Shown piece after piece: positions 48,315-56,560 of a DNA stretch of 64,000 nucleotides. A model generated the notes under the pieces. The model worked only from the letters and a program-made list of their open reading frames with translations. It was not told the DNA's origin and did not search any database. This DNA is from Agathobaculum sp. Marseille-P7918 (lineage in GTDB: Bacteria > Bacillota > Clostridia > Oscillospirales > Butyricicoccaceae). The first letter of the stretch is position 1, and the number at the start of each line of letters is the position of its first letter. Both the position numbers and the translations under genes were made by a program. Location of the stretch: assembly GCF_900625105.1 (NCBI RefSeq), contig NZ_UYYD01000005.1, positions 107,869 to 171,868 on the forward strand, written 5' to 3'.

Positions 48315-48568
48315 TTGCCTGCCTCCTCAGTGGCAGAAGGCTTCTTTTTTTGCACCTTTTTCTGCTCTTTTTTCAATGCCTCCATGCCGAGACGAATCAA
48401 TTCCAATGTTACGGCAGAACGGCTTGGATAGCGGTTTTCAAAGCGCAAATCATCAATTTCTTTCAATAGTTTGTTGGTGTTACAACGGAATGGACGACCG
48501 ACGGCAAAATCATTATGGTCGATTTCAGTATACCGGAAAACGAACTCAAAATCGTATTCCTCCTGAAT
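48311..48568 (-). CDS. Possible ribbon-helix-helix protein before the ISL3 gene (start unclear)
   Basis: About 85 codons ending RYPSRSAVTLELIRLGMEALKKEQKK..., with an RHH-like SRSAVTLELIRLG segment and a lysine-rich tail. No normal start codon precedes it; the 5' border reaches within 30 bases of the palindrome at 48.6 kb, so the N-terminus may have been cut off. Stop overlaps the GTG of the transposase. Confidence 0.45.
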   Translation of the reverse strand: MQEEYDFEFVFRYTEIDHNDFAVGRPFRCNTNKLLKEIDDLRFENRYPSRSAVTLELIRLGMEALKKEQKKVQKKKPSATEEAGK

Positions 48569-48592
48569 GGATAGACAAGAGATAAACCATAA

Positions 48593-48627
48593 CCACTTAT
48601 GCTCAACTTGAGCATAAGTCCGGTTTG
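48593..48627. repeat. Interspersed palindrome, copy B
   Basis: Perfect arms ACTTATGCTCAA and TTGAGCATAAGT around a single C (48595-48619), flanked by CC and CCGGTTTG as in copy A at 43.4 kb. Confidence 0.75.
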
Positions 48628-48744
48628 CGCTGATATTCCTGCAAATGCAACGAGTGGGTTACACAATCTGATCATGCTACTGACGGGACAAAGTATGTAG
48701 ACACCATGCAGCTTTTCAGCGTGGAGCATTTTGGCATTCTAAAG

Positions 48745-48880
48745 AAAAGTTGCCGAGATCTACGACTTATGAGGCTAAATTGTTTAAAGCGTTAAAGTAA
48801 AAGTTGTCAGGATCTACGACTTATCGGGCTAAATTATTTAAAGTGCTAAAGCAAAAGTTGCTAAGATCTACGACTTTCTC
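48745..48880. repeat. 54-bp imperfect tandem repeats
   Basis: AAAAGTTG recurs at 48745, 48799 and 48853, exactly 54 bases apart, each followed by GATCTACGACTT. Two full units and a partial third. Part of the 600-base gap 48569-49175, which is otherwise AT-rich and holds no gene I can support. Confidence 0.8.
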
Positions 48881-49175
48881 GAAGAGTTTTATCAAAGTAC
48901 CTTTGGCTTTTTGTTGCATCTCAGATCGATATTTGTATATTTCAATCTCTATTGCCCCCAAAAGTTGTATATTTTAAGATTGTCGTCTGAAAAATCGAAA
49001 AAATAAGTATTAAAAATTATAAAATAAAAAAAATGAGTCGCTTATTTTATGAAAAAATCACCTATAATTTTTCTGATTTTTTATCGGTAAAAAACAGGGG
49101 AAAATAGCAGCTATTGAGTAGTCAGCTGGAAAACAAAAGCGACACAGAAAATCTTCTGTGCCGCTGCATTTCTCT

Positions 49176-49379
49176 TTATTTTTGTTTGTCTGTCCGCCCC
49201 ACCAAATAGTCCAGAGATACTCCATAATACTCCGCCAGCTTGACCGCCAGATCGAGTGGCAGCACACGTTCGCCTCGTTCATATTTGGAATAAAGGGATT
49301 GATCACATAGTATTATTTCAGAAATCTGCTTCTGTGTTAAATCTGCATCTTCGCGCAAATCCCGGATTCTTAGATTCAT
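49176..49379 (-). CDS. XRE-family phage-type repressor
   Basis: 67 aa from ATG 49379. HTH: IRDLREDADLTQKQISEIILCDQSLYSKYERGERVLPLDLAVKLAEYYGVSLDYLVGRT, a typical single-domain XRE. Divergent from the short gene at 49471, with two operators between them. Confidence 0.9.
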   Translation of the reverse strand: MNLRIRDLREDADLTQKQISEIILCDQSLYSKYERGERVLPLDLAVKLAEYYGVSLDYLVGRTDKQK

Positions 49380-49407
49380 ATCTATCACCAAAATTACTAT
49401 ATCAAAG

Positions 49408-49452
49408 GACAAATCGTCCTATTGACTTTTTGGACTATATGTCCTATTCTGG
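49408..49452 (+). promoter_or_regulatory. Promoter with two GGAC-N5-GTCC operators
   Basis: TTGACT (49424-49429), 17-base spacer, TATTCT (49447-49452). Operators GGACAAATCGTCC (49409-49421) and GGACTATATGTCC (49434-49446) are 25 bases apart; the second fills the spacer, so repressor binding would block polymerase. Confidence 0.82.
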
Positions 49453-49470
49453 TGATAAAGAGGTGATTTT

Positions 49471-49638
49471 ATGCCGGACTACAAAAAGATGTACCTGACG
49501 CTGTTCCGCGCCACAGAGCAGGCAATCAATACGCTGATTCAAGCGCAGCGGGAATGCGAAGAATTATATATCAGCGAACCCGATACCGAACTCAAAATAC
49601 TCCCTCTCCCGAATAGTCAGTCGAACGAGGATCCATAA
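49471..49638 (+). CDS. Small protein divergent from the XRE repressor
   Basis: 55 aa (MPDYKKMYLTLFRATEQAIN...), helical, with GAGGTG before the ATG. I recall closely similar 50-60-aa proteins next to XRE genes in many gut Clostridia; function unknown. Directly under the repressor-controlled promoter. Confidence 0.75.
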   Translation: MPDYKKMYLTLFRATEQAINTLIQAQRECEELYISEPDTELKILPLPNSQSNEDP

Positions 49639-49746
49639 GGCAATGGGCGAAGCTTTCCTGTCTTACAAAAACCAGAAATTTGTTCGATTATTATTTGATT
49701 CTTTCTATTTTTCAGCTTTAACTCGATAATAAAATTGCAAAATCTA

Positions 49747-49880
49747 TTGACAAATCATATATGTCATGATATCATATAATCAAGCTATAAGTAATTCGCC
49801 TTGGGGTAACCATGCGCGCTACTCATCAATAACCGTTTACTTGCACACTTATTCTATGACAGAGTAGGTGTGCTTTTTTT
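49747..49880 (+). ncRNA. Candidate small RNA with its own promoter and terminator
   Basis: TTGACA (49747-49752), 17-base spacer, TATCAT (49770-49775); predicted RNA from about 49782 ends at the hairpin GCACAC...GTGTGC (49843-49873) followed by T7. About 100 nt, no open frame. The layout resembles antisense RNAs of type I toxin systems, but no matching toxin frame was found. Confidence 0.6.
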
Positions 49881-50374
49881 ATTGCCGATAAAACGCTGCC
49901 ATGCCTTGATGACAACTGCTTGCAGCGGATCAATAGGACAGCCAAATATGGTGCTGTTCTGTTGGGAAGGGGAAGCTCTTTTTCCATTTCCCTTGCTTTC
50001 TCTGCAAAGAGAAAGCGGTGCAGATGATGCATACTGCTATGCTCGGAATTGCACGCATCATCGGTACCAGCGAAGCACATTCACCCAGCGGGGAGCCGTC
50101 TATTTTCGTTCCTCGTGCCGGACAAATCTGTAGAATAGTTGCGATTTATTAGAAAAGTTGTACGAAAAAACAAGTTGAAAAACATCGTGATTTTGCGAAG
50201 CACGTTTTTCAACTAAATAGTACACATGGAACGTAACTTATTCACCGCATATCGCCCTCCCAACTTGTTACTTTGCTATGTTTTCCTGCATTTTTATCGT
50301 GGAATTTCTGAAGGCATCGAACAAGCAACAGAGGGGGTAATCAAAATCAACCCAGTATAGGGGGCGCATTTACC
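49881..50374. other. Non-coding stretch before the two-gene operon
   Basis: No supported gene. Contains an imperfect hairpin GTTGAAAAACATCGTG / CACG-TTTTTCAAC (about 50172-50215). A ribosome site-like AGGGGG precedes the next ATG. Confidence 0.4.
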
Positions 50375-51094
50375 ATGAAAAACGAGCATTTGAAATTAGC
50401 CATCCAATACAATCAACGCTTTTTGGAGCAGGCAAAAACGGTCATCGGCAAGGTGCAGGAACGGCAAAATGACCTGTTGGTCCTCCAGCAGTATCCTTTC
50501 ATGCAGACCGATGAACTGTTCCAAAAAGCTGTTACCGAATCCTATCTGGCACAAACCGAACTATGCGTCAAGCTGTCCAGTCAGTTGACCTCGTCCGAGC
50601 TGTGCACATGGATGGCTCCTGATCTGTACCAATCGCTCTATCAAAAGCAGCAGACCCAGCAGGCGCAGGCAGCGGACATTGATCTGATCCAGAAAGATGC
50701 ATGCATACTTATTCGTATGCCTCATCCATTGCTCCGGTATCATATCAAGAAAACAGGCGCACCGTTTTTAGACACATTGGAGCAAGTGCTGTACCATATG
50801 CCGCTTCCGCATGGTTTCGCTGCACAGAAAGTGTTTGCATTCTGGCATATCTATCCGAGTGCCGGATGGGAGCATCGGTCTTTGCCGGATAACGATAATT
50901 ATCTGCTCAAGCCGATCATCGATATCGTCTGCCGCATTTGGGGCATGACAGATACCGGAGACGACCTTGCACTGTTTTACAACAGCACCCGCGATGATTC
51001 CGTGCCCGATCAGACCTATCTATTGATTGTCACACAGAAGGCAAATTTGCCGTTCTATGATTGGCATAAAGTAAAGAGTATTTTCGGTCTTTGA
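50375..51094 (+). CDS. Hypothetical protein, RusA-like C-terminal pattern
   Basis: 239 aa. N-terminal 100 residues helical and Gln-rich (LLVLQQYPFMQTDELF). The C-terminal part has PDNDNYLLKPIIDIVCRIWGMTD and a following DD, reminiscent of the acidic PDxDN...DD layout of RusA-type Holliday junction nucleases, though the match is only a pattern. First gene of a two-gene operon. Confidence 0.5.
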   Translation: MKNEHLKLAIQYNQRFLEQAKTVIGKVQERQNDLLVLQQYPFMQTDELFQKAVTESYLAQTELCVKLSSQLTSSELCTWMAPDLYQSLYQKQQTQQAQAADIDLIQKDACILIRMPHPLLRYHIKKTGAPFLDTLEQVLYHMPLPHGFAAQKVFAFWHIYPSAGWEHRSLPDNDNYLLKPIIDIVCRIWGMTDTGDDLALFYNSTRDDSVPDQTYLLIVTQKANLPFYDWHKVKSIFGL

Positions 51095-51139
51095 ACAGAA
51101 TCATAACAGACCCGGTATATGGAAGGGAGGAAAACAACC

Positions 51140-52375
51140 ATGCCGAAAACGGTATCAAAAAATCAAAAAATCGTCCTGCAAGCCATGATGCCTAAAGGGT
51201 TTCTACGCAATCAGGATGTCATTACATTGTTTTCAGGGAAGAGCAAAACCTACTGTTACGAGCTGTTGAATCAAATAGAGCGGAAAGGTTTTGTGCGGAA
51301 AAAGACGCAATGCATTCACGATAGCGATCATCAATACACGACCCATTATTTTGAACTGACAGATATCGGTATGCAATATTTAATGGCATGTTCCGATATG
51401 CCTGCGCTCAAGGCTGCCAAAGATTTATATACAGATGCGGTTTTGCCTTGTGCGGCTATGAAAACCAAACAAAGAGCCCGTCAATTTCGGATCAAGGAGA
51501 TCGAGCAATTTTGTAGCGGCTGCCGCGTGCTGGTATCTACCGATCCCCGTCCAGCCGAATCCAGCAATATTTACGGAAGCCGTGAACGAGAATCAGCCAA
51601 AATTACGTCGGTAGAGAACCTTTACGAGCAAGGATTGATCGCATTTCGTAAGAACTTTCTTCTGCCGGATACCTCGTTTGCTTTTTATTCTGCCGCAGAG
51701 ATCAAGCCTCTGAACATTTCCGCAGAACAGGAATTTCGTCATGAAAGTTCGGTCATCAGCTCTACTTATCTGGGTGCTATTCTGAACGTGCGACGCGGAT
51801 TGATCGTATATCGCCCGCGCAAAGGCATGGGAATGGGCTGGAATCAAAAAGTCGAGCAGGCAGTACGCGATCGTGTTATGACGTTTGCCTGCCAGCATCT
51901 GAAGCATTGTAATTCGATTTTGTTTTACAAGGCAGTCTCCGGCCTGATTCTCGTCTCGGATGCCAAGGAAGCCGCAGCTGTCATTACCGGCAAAGAAGTC
52001 AAAGAGTTTCACCCGGAAAGAGCATTCTCCTCTCCATTCGACGTGTATTTGCTGACCAATGATGCATTTGGTCGGCAGCAGCTTCGCTTTCTCTTGGAGC
52101 ATCCCGATCCGGAACAGGAGTTAACTGCTCGGCTGGCAAGCATTAAGGGGCTGGATACACAGTGCGGCACTTTGCTCTTTCCGGTAAAGTATCAGGATAC
52201 ACCATGCTTTTTAGGGGTATTGCCCGATGCGCATTGGCTTTGCAAACTGTACACAGATTATAAGCCCAATCAATACTACGTCATTTGTGAGCGGAGCCAG
52301 ACAGAGTTCTACCGGACCGTGTTGCCGGATGTGCGGCAGCTGGTTTTGAATTCTTCTCTGCTCGATTCCGACTAA
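51140..52375 (+). CDS. Winged-helix protein, replication-relaxation-like
   Basis: 411 aa from ATG 51140 (GGGAGG site; ATG 51119 has none). Residues about 1-85 form a winged helix (GFLRNQDVITLFSGKSKTYCYELLNQIERKGFVRKK...YFELTDIGMQYL) of the type found in plasmid and ICE replication-relaxation proteins. The remaining 320 residues are unrecognised and mixed alpha/beta. 45 bases after the previous gene; probably co-transcribed. Confidence 0.6.
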   Translation: MPKTVSKNQKIVLQAMMPKGFLRNQDVITLFSGKSKTYCYELLNQIERKGFVRKKTQCIHDSDHQYTTHYFELTDIGMQYLMACSDMPALKAAKDLYTDAVLPCAAMKTKQRARQFRIKEIEQFCSGCRVLVSTDPRPAESSNIYGSRERESAKITSVENLYEQGLIAFRKNFLLPDTSFAFYSAAEIKPLNISAEQEFRHESSVISSTYLGAILNVRRGLIVYRPRKGMGMGWNQKVEQAVRDRVMTFACQHLKHCNSILFYKAVSGLILVSDAKEAAAVITGKEVKEFHPERAFSSPFDVYLLTNDAFGRQQLRFLLEHPDPEQELTARLASIKGLDTQCGTLLFPVKYQDTPCFLGVLPDAHWLCKLYTDYKPNQYYVICERSQTEFYRTVLPDVRQLVLNSSLLDSD

Positions 52376-52444
52376 AGAGACCTATTATAAAAAATCCGGC
52401 ATCTGCAAAGAAAGCAAACGCCGGTAGTACACAAAAATTGTATT

Positions 52445-52672
52445 TTAGTCTTCAAAGAGCTTTGAAACTGGTACATTCAGCACATCTGCAATGGTAAACA
52501 TCGTTTCCATTGATACACCGAATGATCTGGTCGGACTTTCAATTTTGGCAACAAACGACCATGACTTGCCGATCGCTTCCGCAAAAGTCTCTTGGGTCAT
52601 GCCGCGCAGTTTACGGTAGTACTGCACTTTCAAGCCAAACCGGATAAACTGCTCGTGATACTTCGTTTCCAT
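52445..52672 (-). CDS. XRE-family regulator
   Basis: 75 aa, FGLKVQYYRKLRGMTQETFAEAIGKSWSFVAKIE... Close paralogue of the regulator at 61.0 kb (same YYRKLRGMTQE start and VSxxTLFxIADVLxVP end). No cofactor domain. Stands alone. Confidence 0.88.
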   Translation of the reverse strand: METKYHEQFIRFGLKVQYYRKLRGMTQETFAEAIGKSWSFVAKIESPTRSFGVSMETMFTIADVLNVPVSKLFED

Positions 52673-53040
52673 AGGTCACCTCTCTATACAAAGAGAGTAC
52701 CACCTGAAGCAAAAAATATTTATGGATTTGTACTGCCTTTTATGTCAATACAATGATATAATACTGCCATAGAAAGATAGGGGACGCATTGTTGCAGAAG
52801 CAATTCCGGCCGCTATTATCTGAATGAGTAAAATCAGCTGAAAGACAATAAAATGACGAAAATCCACTTTATCGTGTTTTTTCGTCATTTTCTTCTATAT
52901 ATTACATGATATTTTCAACATGACAGTCCAGCAACCTGCAAAGCAGATCGTTGTAATGCCTCCGGAACGGTTCTTATTTCAGATCTGCATCAATTTATGG
53001 ACATAACACAGCAGTCATATCAGCAGAAGGTGGGGGTTGT
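52673..53040. other. Gap with a hairpin
   Basis: AAAATGACGAAAA / TTTTCGTCATTTT (about 52851-52893) with A/T runs on both sides is a likely bidirectional terminator. TATAAT at about 52755 has no matching -35. No gene supported. Confidence 0.4.
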
Positions 53041-53997
53041 ATGATGCAGAAAATTAAGCGATGGGGCGTATTACTGGTTTGTTTACTTCTCATTTTGTCC
53101 GGATGTAAAGCAGATCTCGCGAGCAGCAGCCCCGACACAGTCAGCGAAACAACCGAGCAAACGTCAATCAGCAACGTATCCGAAGCGACCCTGCCCGAAG
53201 CCAACCCACAACCGCAATGGGAAATTCCGCAGTATGCAGGCGCGCCCTATACCGAGATCCATAACAACATTCCCTTTTTCACAGATGACGAGATCACCAA
53301 CCAATCCTTTGAGACATACAGTCCGCTGGATGCGCTCGGTCGCTGCGGCGTGGCATTTGCCTGCGTGGGACAGGATCTGATGCCGACCGAAGAGCGCGGC
53401 AGCATCGGACAGGTCAAGCCGAGCGGCTGGCATCTGGTCAAATACGACTGCGTGGACGGCAAATATCTGTACAATCGCTGTCACCTGATCGGATACCAGT
53501 TGACTGCTGAAAACGCGAATGAGCGCAATCTAATCACTGGCACGCGGTATCTGAACATCGAGGGCATGCTGCCATTTGAAAATCAGGTCGCGGACTATGT
53601 GCTGCAGACCGGCAATCATGTGCTCTATCGTGTGACGCCGTTTTTCGAGGACGATAATCTGCTGGCAAGCGGTGTTCTCATGGAGGGCTATTCGGTCGAG
53701 GACAGCGGCAACAACATCTGCTTTTGTATTTATGCCTATAACATCCAGCCCGGCGTACAGATTGATTATGCCACTGGGGAAAGCGTATTGGCAGATGCAG
53801 TCCCTCCTGAGACGACCGAGCAAGCACCTCCTGAGGATGAACCAAACTATGTACTCAATCACAACACGCGCAAATTCCATCGTCCGAATTGCTCCAGCGT
53901 GGAGGATATCAAGCCATCCAACCGGGAGGATTACTTCGGTTCGCGGGAGGCACTGATCGAACAGGGGTATGCGCCGTGCAAGCTGTGTTGCCCCTGA
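53041..53997 (+). CDS. Lipoprotein DNA/RNA non-specific endonuclease
   Basis: 318 aa. Signal peptide with lipobox LSGC (Cys22), so membrane-anchored and extracellular; Ser/Thr/Glu-rich spacer; ββα-Me nuclease domain with NRCHLIGYQLTAENANERNL (His of the DRGH-type motif and downstream Asn metal ligand). A small C-terminal Cys-rich module (KFHRPNCSSVEDI...YAPCKLCCP) resembles Ada-like metal-binding tails found on other secreted nucleases. Two ATG codons start it; a GGTGGGGG-like site precedes. Confidence 0.88.
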   Translation: MMQKIKRWGVLLVCLLLILSGCKADLASSSPDTVSETTEQTSISNVSEATLPEANPQPQWEIPQYAGAPYTEIHNNIPFFTDDEITNQSFETYSPLDALGRCGVAFACVGQDLMPTEERGSIGQVKPSGWHLVKYDCVDGKYLYNRCHLIGYQLTAENANERNLITGTRYLNIEGMLPFENQVADYVLQTGNHVLYRVTPFFEDDNLLASGVLMEGYSVEDSGNNICFCIYAYNIQPGVQIDYATGESVLADAVPPETTEQAPPEDEPNYVLNHNTRKFHRPNCSSVEDIKPSNREDYFGSREALIEQGYAPCKLCCP

Positions 53998-54038
53998 TTG
54001 CATTGCCGCAAATGGAATCACTCTTGCTGTGCACCAAG

Positions 54039-54212
54039 TCATTCGCTCATTTTCTTGTAGTCCTGTGCATAATCGTCTAAAATATCGGCTGTATCAGCCC
54101 GCATCTGCTCCCGTGTTATCTCAGTGGCCGGAGTCATGATGAACTGATTGCAGATCTCCGTCATCCGCGCTTTAGTCTGGCTGTCAATGCGAAACGTCAT
54201 ATTGGTGTCCAT
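54039..54212 (-). CDS. RelB/DinJ-like antitoxin, internally shortened
   Basis: 57 aa from ATG 54212 (AGGAGGTG site). The first 27 residues are a RelB ribbon (MDTNMTFRIDSQTKARMTEICNQF); the last 25 (TREQMRADTADILDDYAQDYKKMSE) look like the normal tail. The middle of the usual 85-95-aa protein is absent without a frameshift. No toxin gene next to it. Probably a decayed antitoxin. Confidence 0.65.
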   Translation of the reverse strand: MDTNMTFRIDSQTKARMTEICNQFIMTPATEITREQMRADTADILDDYAQDYKKMSE

Positions 54213-54235
54213 CTGCCGCACCTCCTTGTACTACA

Positions 54236-54264
54236 AATATAGTACTTACCATGTGCAATGTAAA
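54236..54264 (-). promoter_or_regulatory. Promoter of the RelB-like gene
   Basis: TTTACA (54259-54264), 17-base spacer, TATATT (54236-54241). Confidence 0.65.
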
Positions 54265-54318
54265 TGATTTGCATTTGGAAAACTTAAAGCAGTGTAGGGC
54301 TTGATTCTTGACATTTGT

Positions 54319-54347
54319 TTGACCGTTTCTGTGATTTATATTATAAT
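54319..54347 (+). promoter_or_regulatory. mcrBC promoter
   Basis: TTGACC, 17-base spacer, TATAAT; 39 bases before the mcrB start. Confidence 0.82.
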
Positions 54348-54385
54348 TTTCCCATAAGATACAACAAGTGTGGAGGGGAATGCAA

Positions 54386-56560
54386 ATGGATGGTCAAAAA
54401 CAATTTGACTGGGTCGAATTTTATCAGGCGTTTGCATGGAAGCTGCTTGATTTTCATAATAATCGACAGGTTTTGGTCGATCACATCCGGGAGGTATATC
54501 AAAATACGGGAATTGCAATGCCAACATTGGAACGAGATCATAAAATCGTGGACATTGACCCCTTCACGGTGTTTGGCTTGTTCAATAAAAGCTCTCAACG
54601 GGAGGATAACCGCAAAAAGATCATTGCAGCGATGGCAGAGCTTTTTGATATTTCTGCGCCGCTGCCTACCTCTTTTGTCAGCGTACCGGTGCTGAACAAT
54701 CAGAATGCCACGTTTTATGATTTCACCGGCTATCGCGGAGAAAATGATATTGAAGACCTTTGGCAGCTATTTTCCGCAGCACTCTGGTATGCAGACAATC
54801 AAACGGAAGCCAATCAGGCGGAGCTCTCTTTGTACTTTGACCGAACGATTCAAAAAAGAGGGAACGGCAACAGCAAGATCACCATGGGGCTGTACTGGAT
54901 CGCACCACAGATTTTTCTCAATCTGGATCAGCGAAACACATGGTACATCTATGAATCCGGAAAAATCCCAGCTGAGATCGTCAACACGCTGCCCACCCCC
55001 GAGCCAAAAATCCCAGCCGAAAAGTATTTTACGATTACAGAAAAGATCCGCACCTATTTGCAGAGCGGCACCTGTCCATATCACAATTTCATGGAACTGA
55101 GTGCAGAGGCATGGCGATATTCCGAAGAGATCAATCAGCAAAACAAGGCCTCCGCAGCCGATATCGCTTCGGTAGCAACCTCTGTTTTTCGGCAGGACAT
55201 ATCAGACGAAGATGCAAACACCATTCGATATTGGTTGTATGCACCGGGGGATGGCGCAAAAATTTGGGATGAATGCTATCAGCAAGGCATTATGGCGATT
55301 GGTTGGGATGAAATCGGCGATTTGCGCTTGTTTGGCAACAAAGAAGAGATGAAGCAGCGCATGAAGGAGACGATGGACCCCAGCCGCTCGTATAAGATGG
55401 CTGCACATGCGACATGGCAGTTTGCCAACGAGATGAAACCCGGTGATATCATCTTTGCCAAAAAAGGCATGCACACTGTAATCGGGCGCGGTATTGTCCG
55501 GTCGGCGTATTTCTTCGATTCTGCTCGCAGCCAATACAAAAATGTGCGCAAGGTAGAGTGGACTCACAAGGGCGAATGGCAACATCCCGGACAAGCTGCC
55601 ATGAAAACGCTGACCGACATCACCCCGTATACAGATTATGTAAAACAGCTCAGTGCGCTGTTCGAAAGCGATGAGATCAACGACGAAGAACCGCCCGAGA
55701 TCCTTTATCCGCCCTATAATGCAGCGCAATTCCTCGAAGAAGTGTATATGGATGCGGCGAAATACCAAAAGCTCAGATCGCTATTGCACCATAAAAAGAA
55801 CATTGTTTTACAAGGTGCTCCCGGCGTCGGTAAAACCTTTATTGCCCGCCGTCTTGCCTATTCCATCATGGGCTGCAAAGATACAGAACGTGTTGCCATG
55901 GTGCAATTCCACCAGAGCTATGCCTATGAGGATTTTATCATGGGGTATCGTCCGGATGGGAATGGATTTAAACTCAATCCCGGCGTGTTTTATAGCTTCT
56001 GCAAGCAGGCGGAAGACGACAGCGATAACCCGTATTTTTTCATCATCGACGAAATCAACCGCGGCAATCTGAGCAAGATTTTCGGTGAGCTGTTCATGCT
56101 GGTGGAAAAGGACAAGCGTGGAAAAGTGAAAGTGACGCTGCCAAATCACGATCAATTCTCTGTACCGGAAAACATCTATATTATCGGCACAATGAACACC
56201 GCTGACCGTAGTCTTGCCATGCTGGACTATGCGCTGCGCCGTCGCTTTGCGTTTTTCGATCTGGAACCCGGTTTCCGTACTGCGGGCTTCCAAGCCTATC
56301 AGGCGGAGCTGGCAAACGAGAAATTTGACCAGCTGATTGCGCAGGTTGAAGAACTCAACAAGGCGATTGCGTCGAATGAATCACTTGGTGCGGGATTCTG
56401 CATTGGTCACAGCTTCTTCTGTGCATTGGATGGCGATATTGCGCAAAAGCTGGAGGAAATCGTTGAGTTTGAACTGATCCCGCTGCTTCGGGAATACTGG
56501 TTTGATGAACCGTCCAAAGTGCAGCATTGGACCGACCGGTTAAGGGGCGCGATCGCGTGA
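54386..56560 (+). CDS. mcrB: McrB-like restriction GTPase with EVE domain
   Basis: 724 aa from ATG 54386 (GGAGGGG seven bases upstream). Residues about 1-270: unrecognised target-recognition region; about 280-420: EVE-like domain (YWLYAPGDGAKIWDECYQQGIMAIGW...DIIFAKKG), which binds modified bases; from about 470: AAA+ GTPase with GAPGVGKT (476-483), FHQSYAYEDFI, DEINRGNLSKIFGEL, and the McrB signature NTADRS in GTMNTADRSLAMLDYALRRRF. With McrC forms a type IV restriction enzyme cutting DNA with modified cytosine. Overlaps mcrC. Confidence 0.93.
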   Translation: MDGQKQFDWVEFYQAFAWKLLDFHNNRQVLVDHIREVYQNTGIAMPTLERDHKIVDIDPFTVFGLFNKSSQREDNRKKIIAAMAELFDISAPLPTSFVSVPVLNNQNATFYDFTGYRGENDIEDLWQLFSAALWYADNQTEANQAELSLYFDRTIQKRGNGNSKITMGLYWIAPQIFLNLDQRNTWYIYESGKIPAEIVNTLPTPEPKIPAEKYFTITEKIRTYLQSGTCPYHNFMELSAEAWRYSEEINQQNKASAADIASVATSVFRQDISDEDANTIRYWLYAPGDGAKIWDECYQQGIMAIGWDEIGDLRLFGNKEEMKQRMKETMDPSRSYKMAAHATWQFANEMKPGDIIFAKKGMHTVIGRGIVRSAYFFDSARSQYKNVRKVEWTHKGEWQHPGQAAMKTLTDITPYTDYVKQLSALFESDEINDEEPPEILYPPYNAAQFLEEVYMDAAKYQKLRSLLHHKKNIVLQGAPGVGKTFIARRLAYSIMGCKDTERVAMVQFHQSYAYEDFIMGYRPDGNGFKLNPGVFYSFCKQAEDDSDNPYFFIIDEINRGNLSKIFGELFMLVEKDKRGKVKVTLPNHDQFSVPENIYIIGTMNTADRSLAMLDYALRRRFAFFDLEPGFRTAGFQAYQAELANEKFDQLIAQVEELNKAIASNESLGAGFCIGHSFFCALDGDIAQKLEEIVEFELIPLLREYWFDEPSKVQHWTDRLRGAIA

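Noticed and set aside
48463..48729. 88-codon minus-strand frame
   Set aside because: Runs across the palindrome and overlaps the RHH-like frame, which has the better protein pattern.
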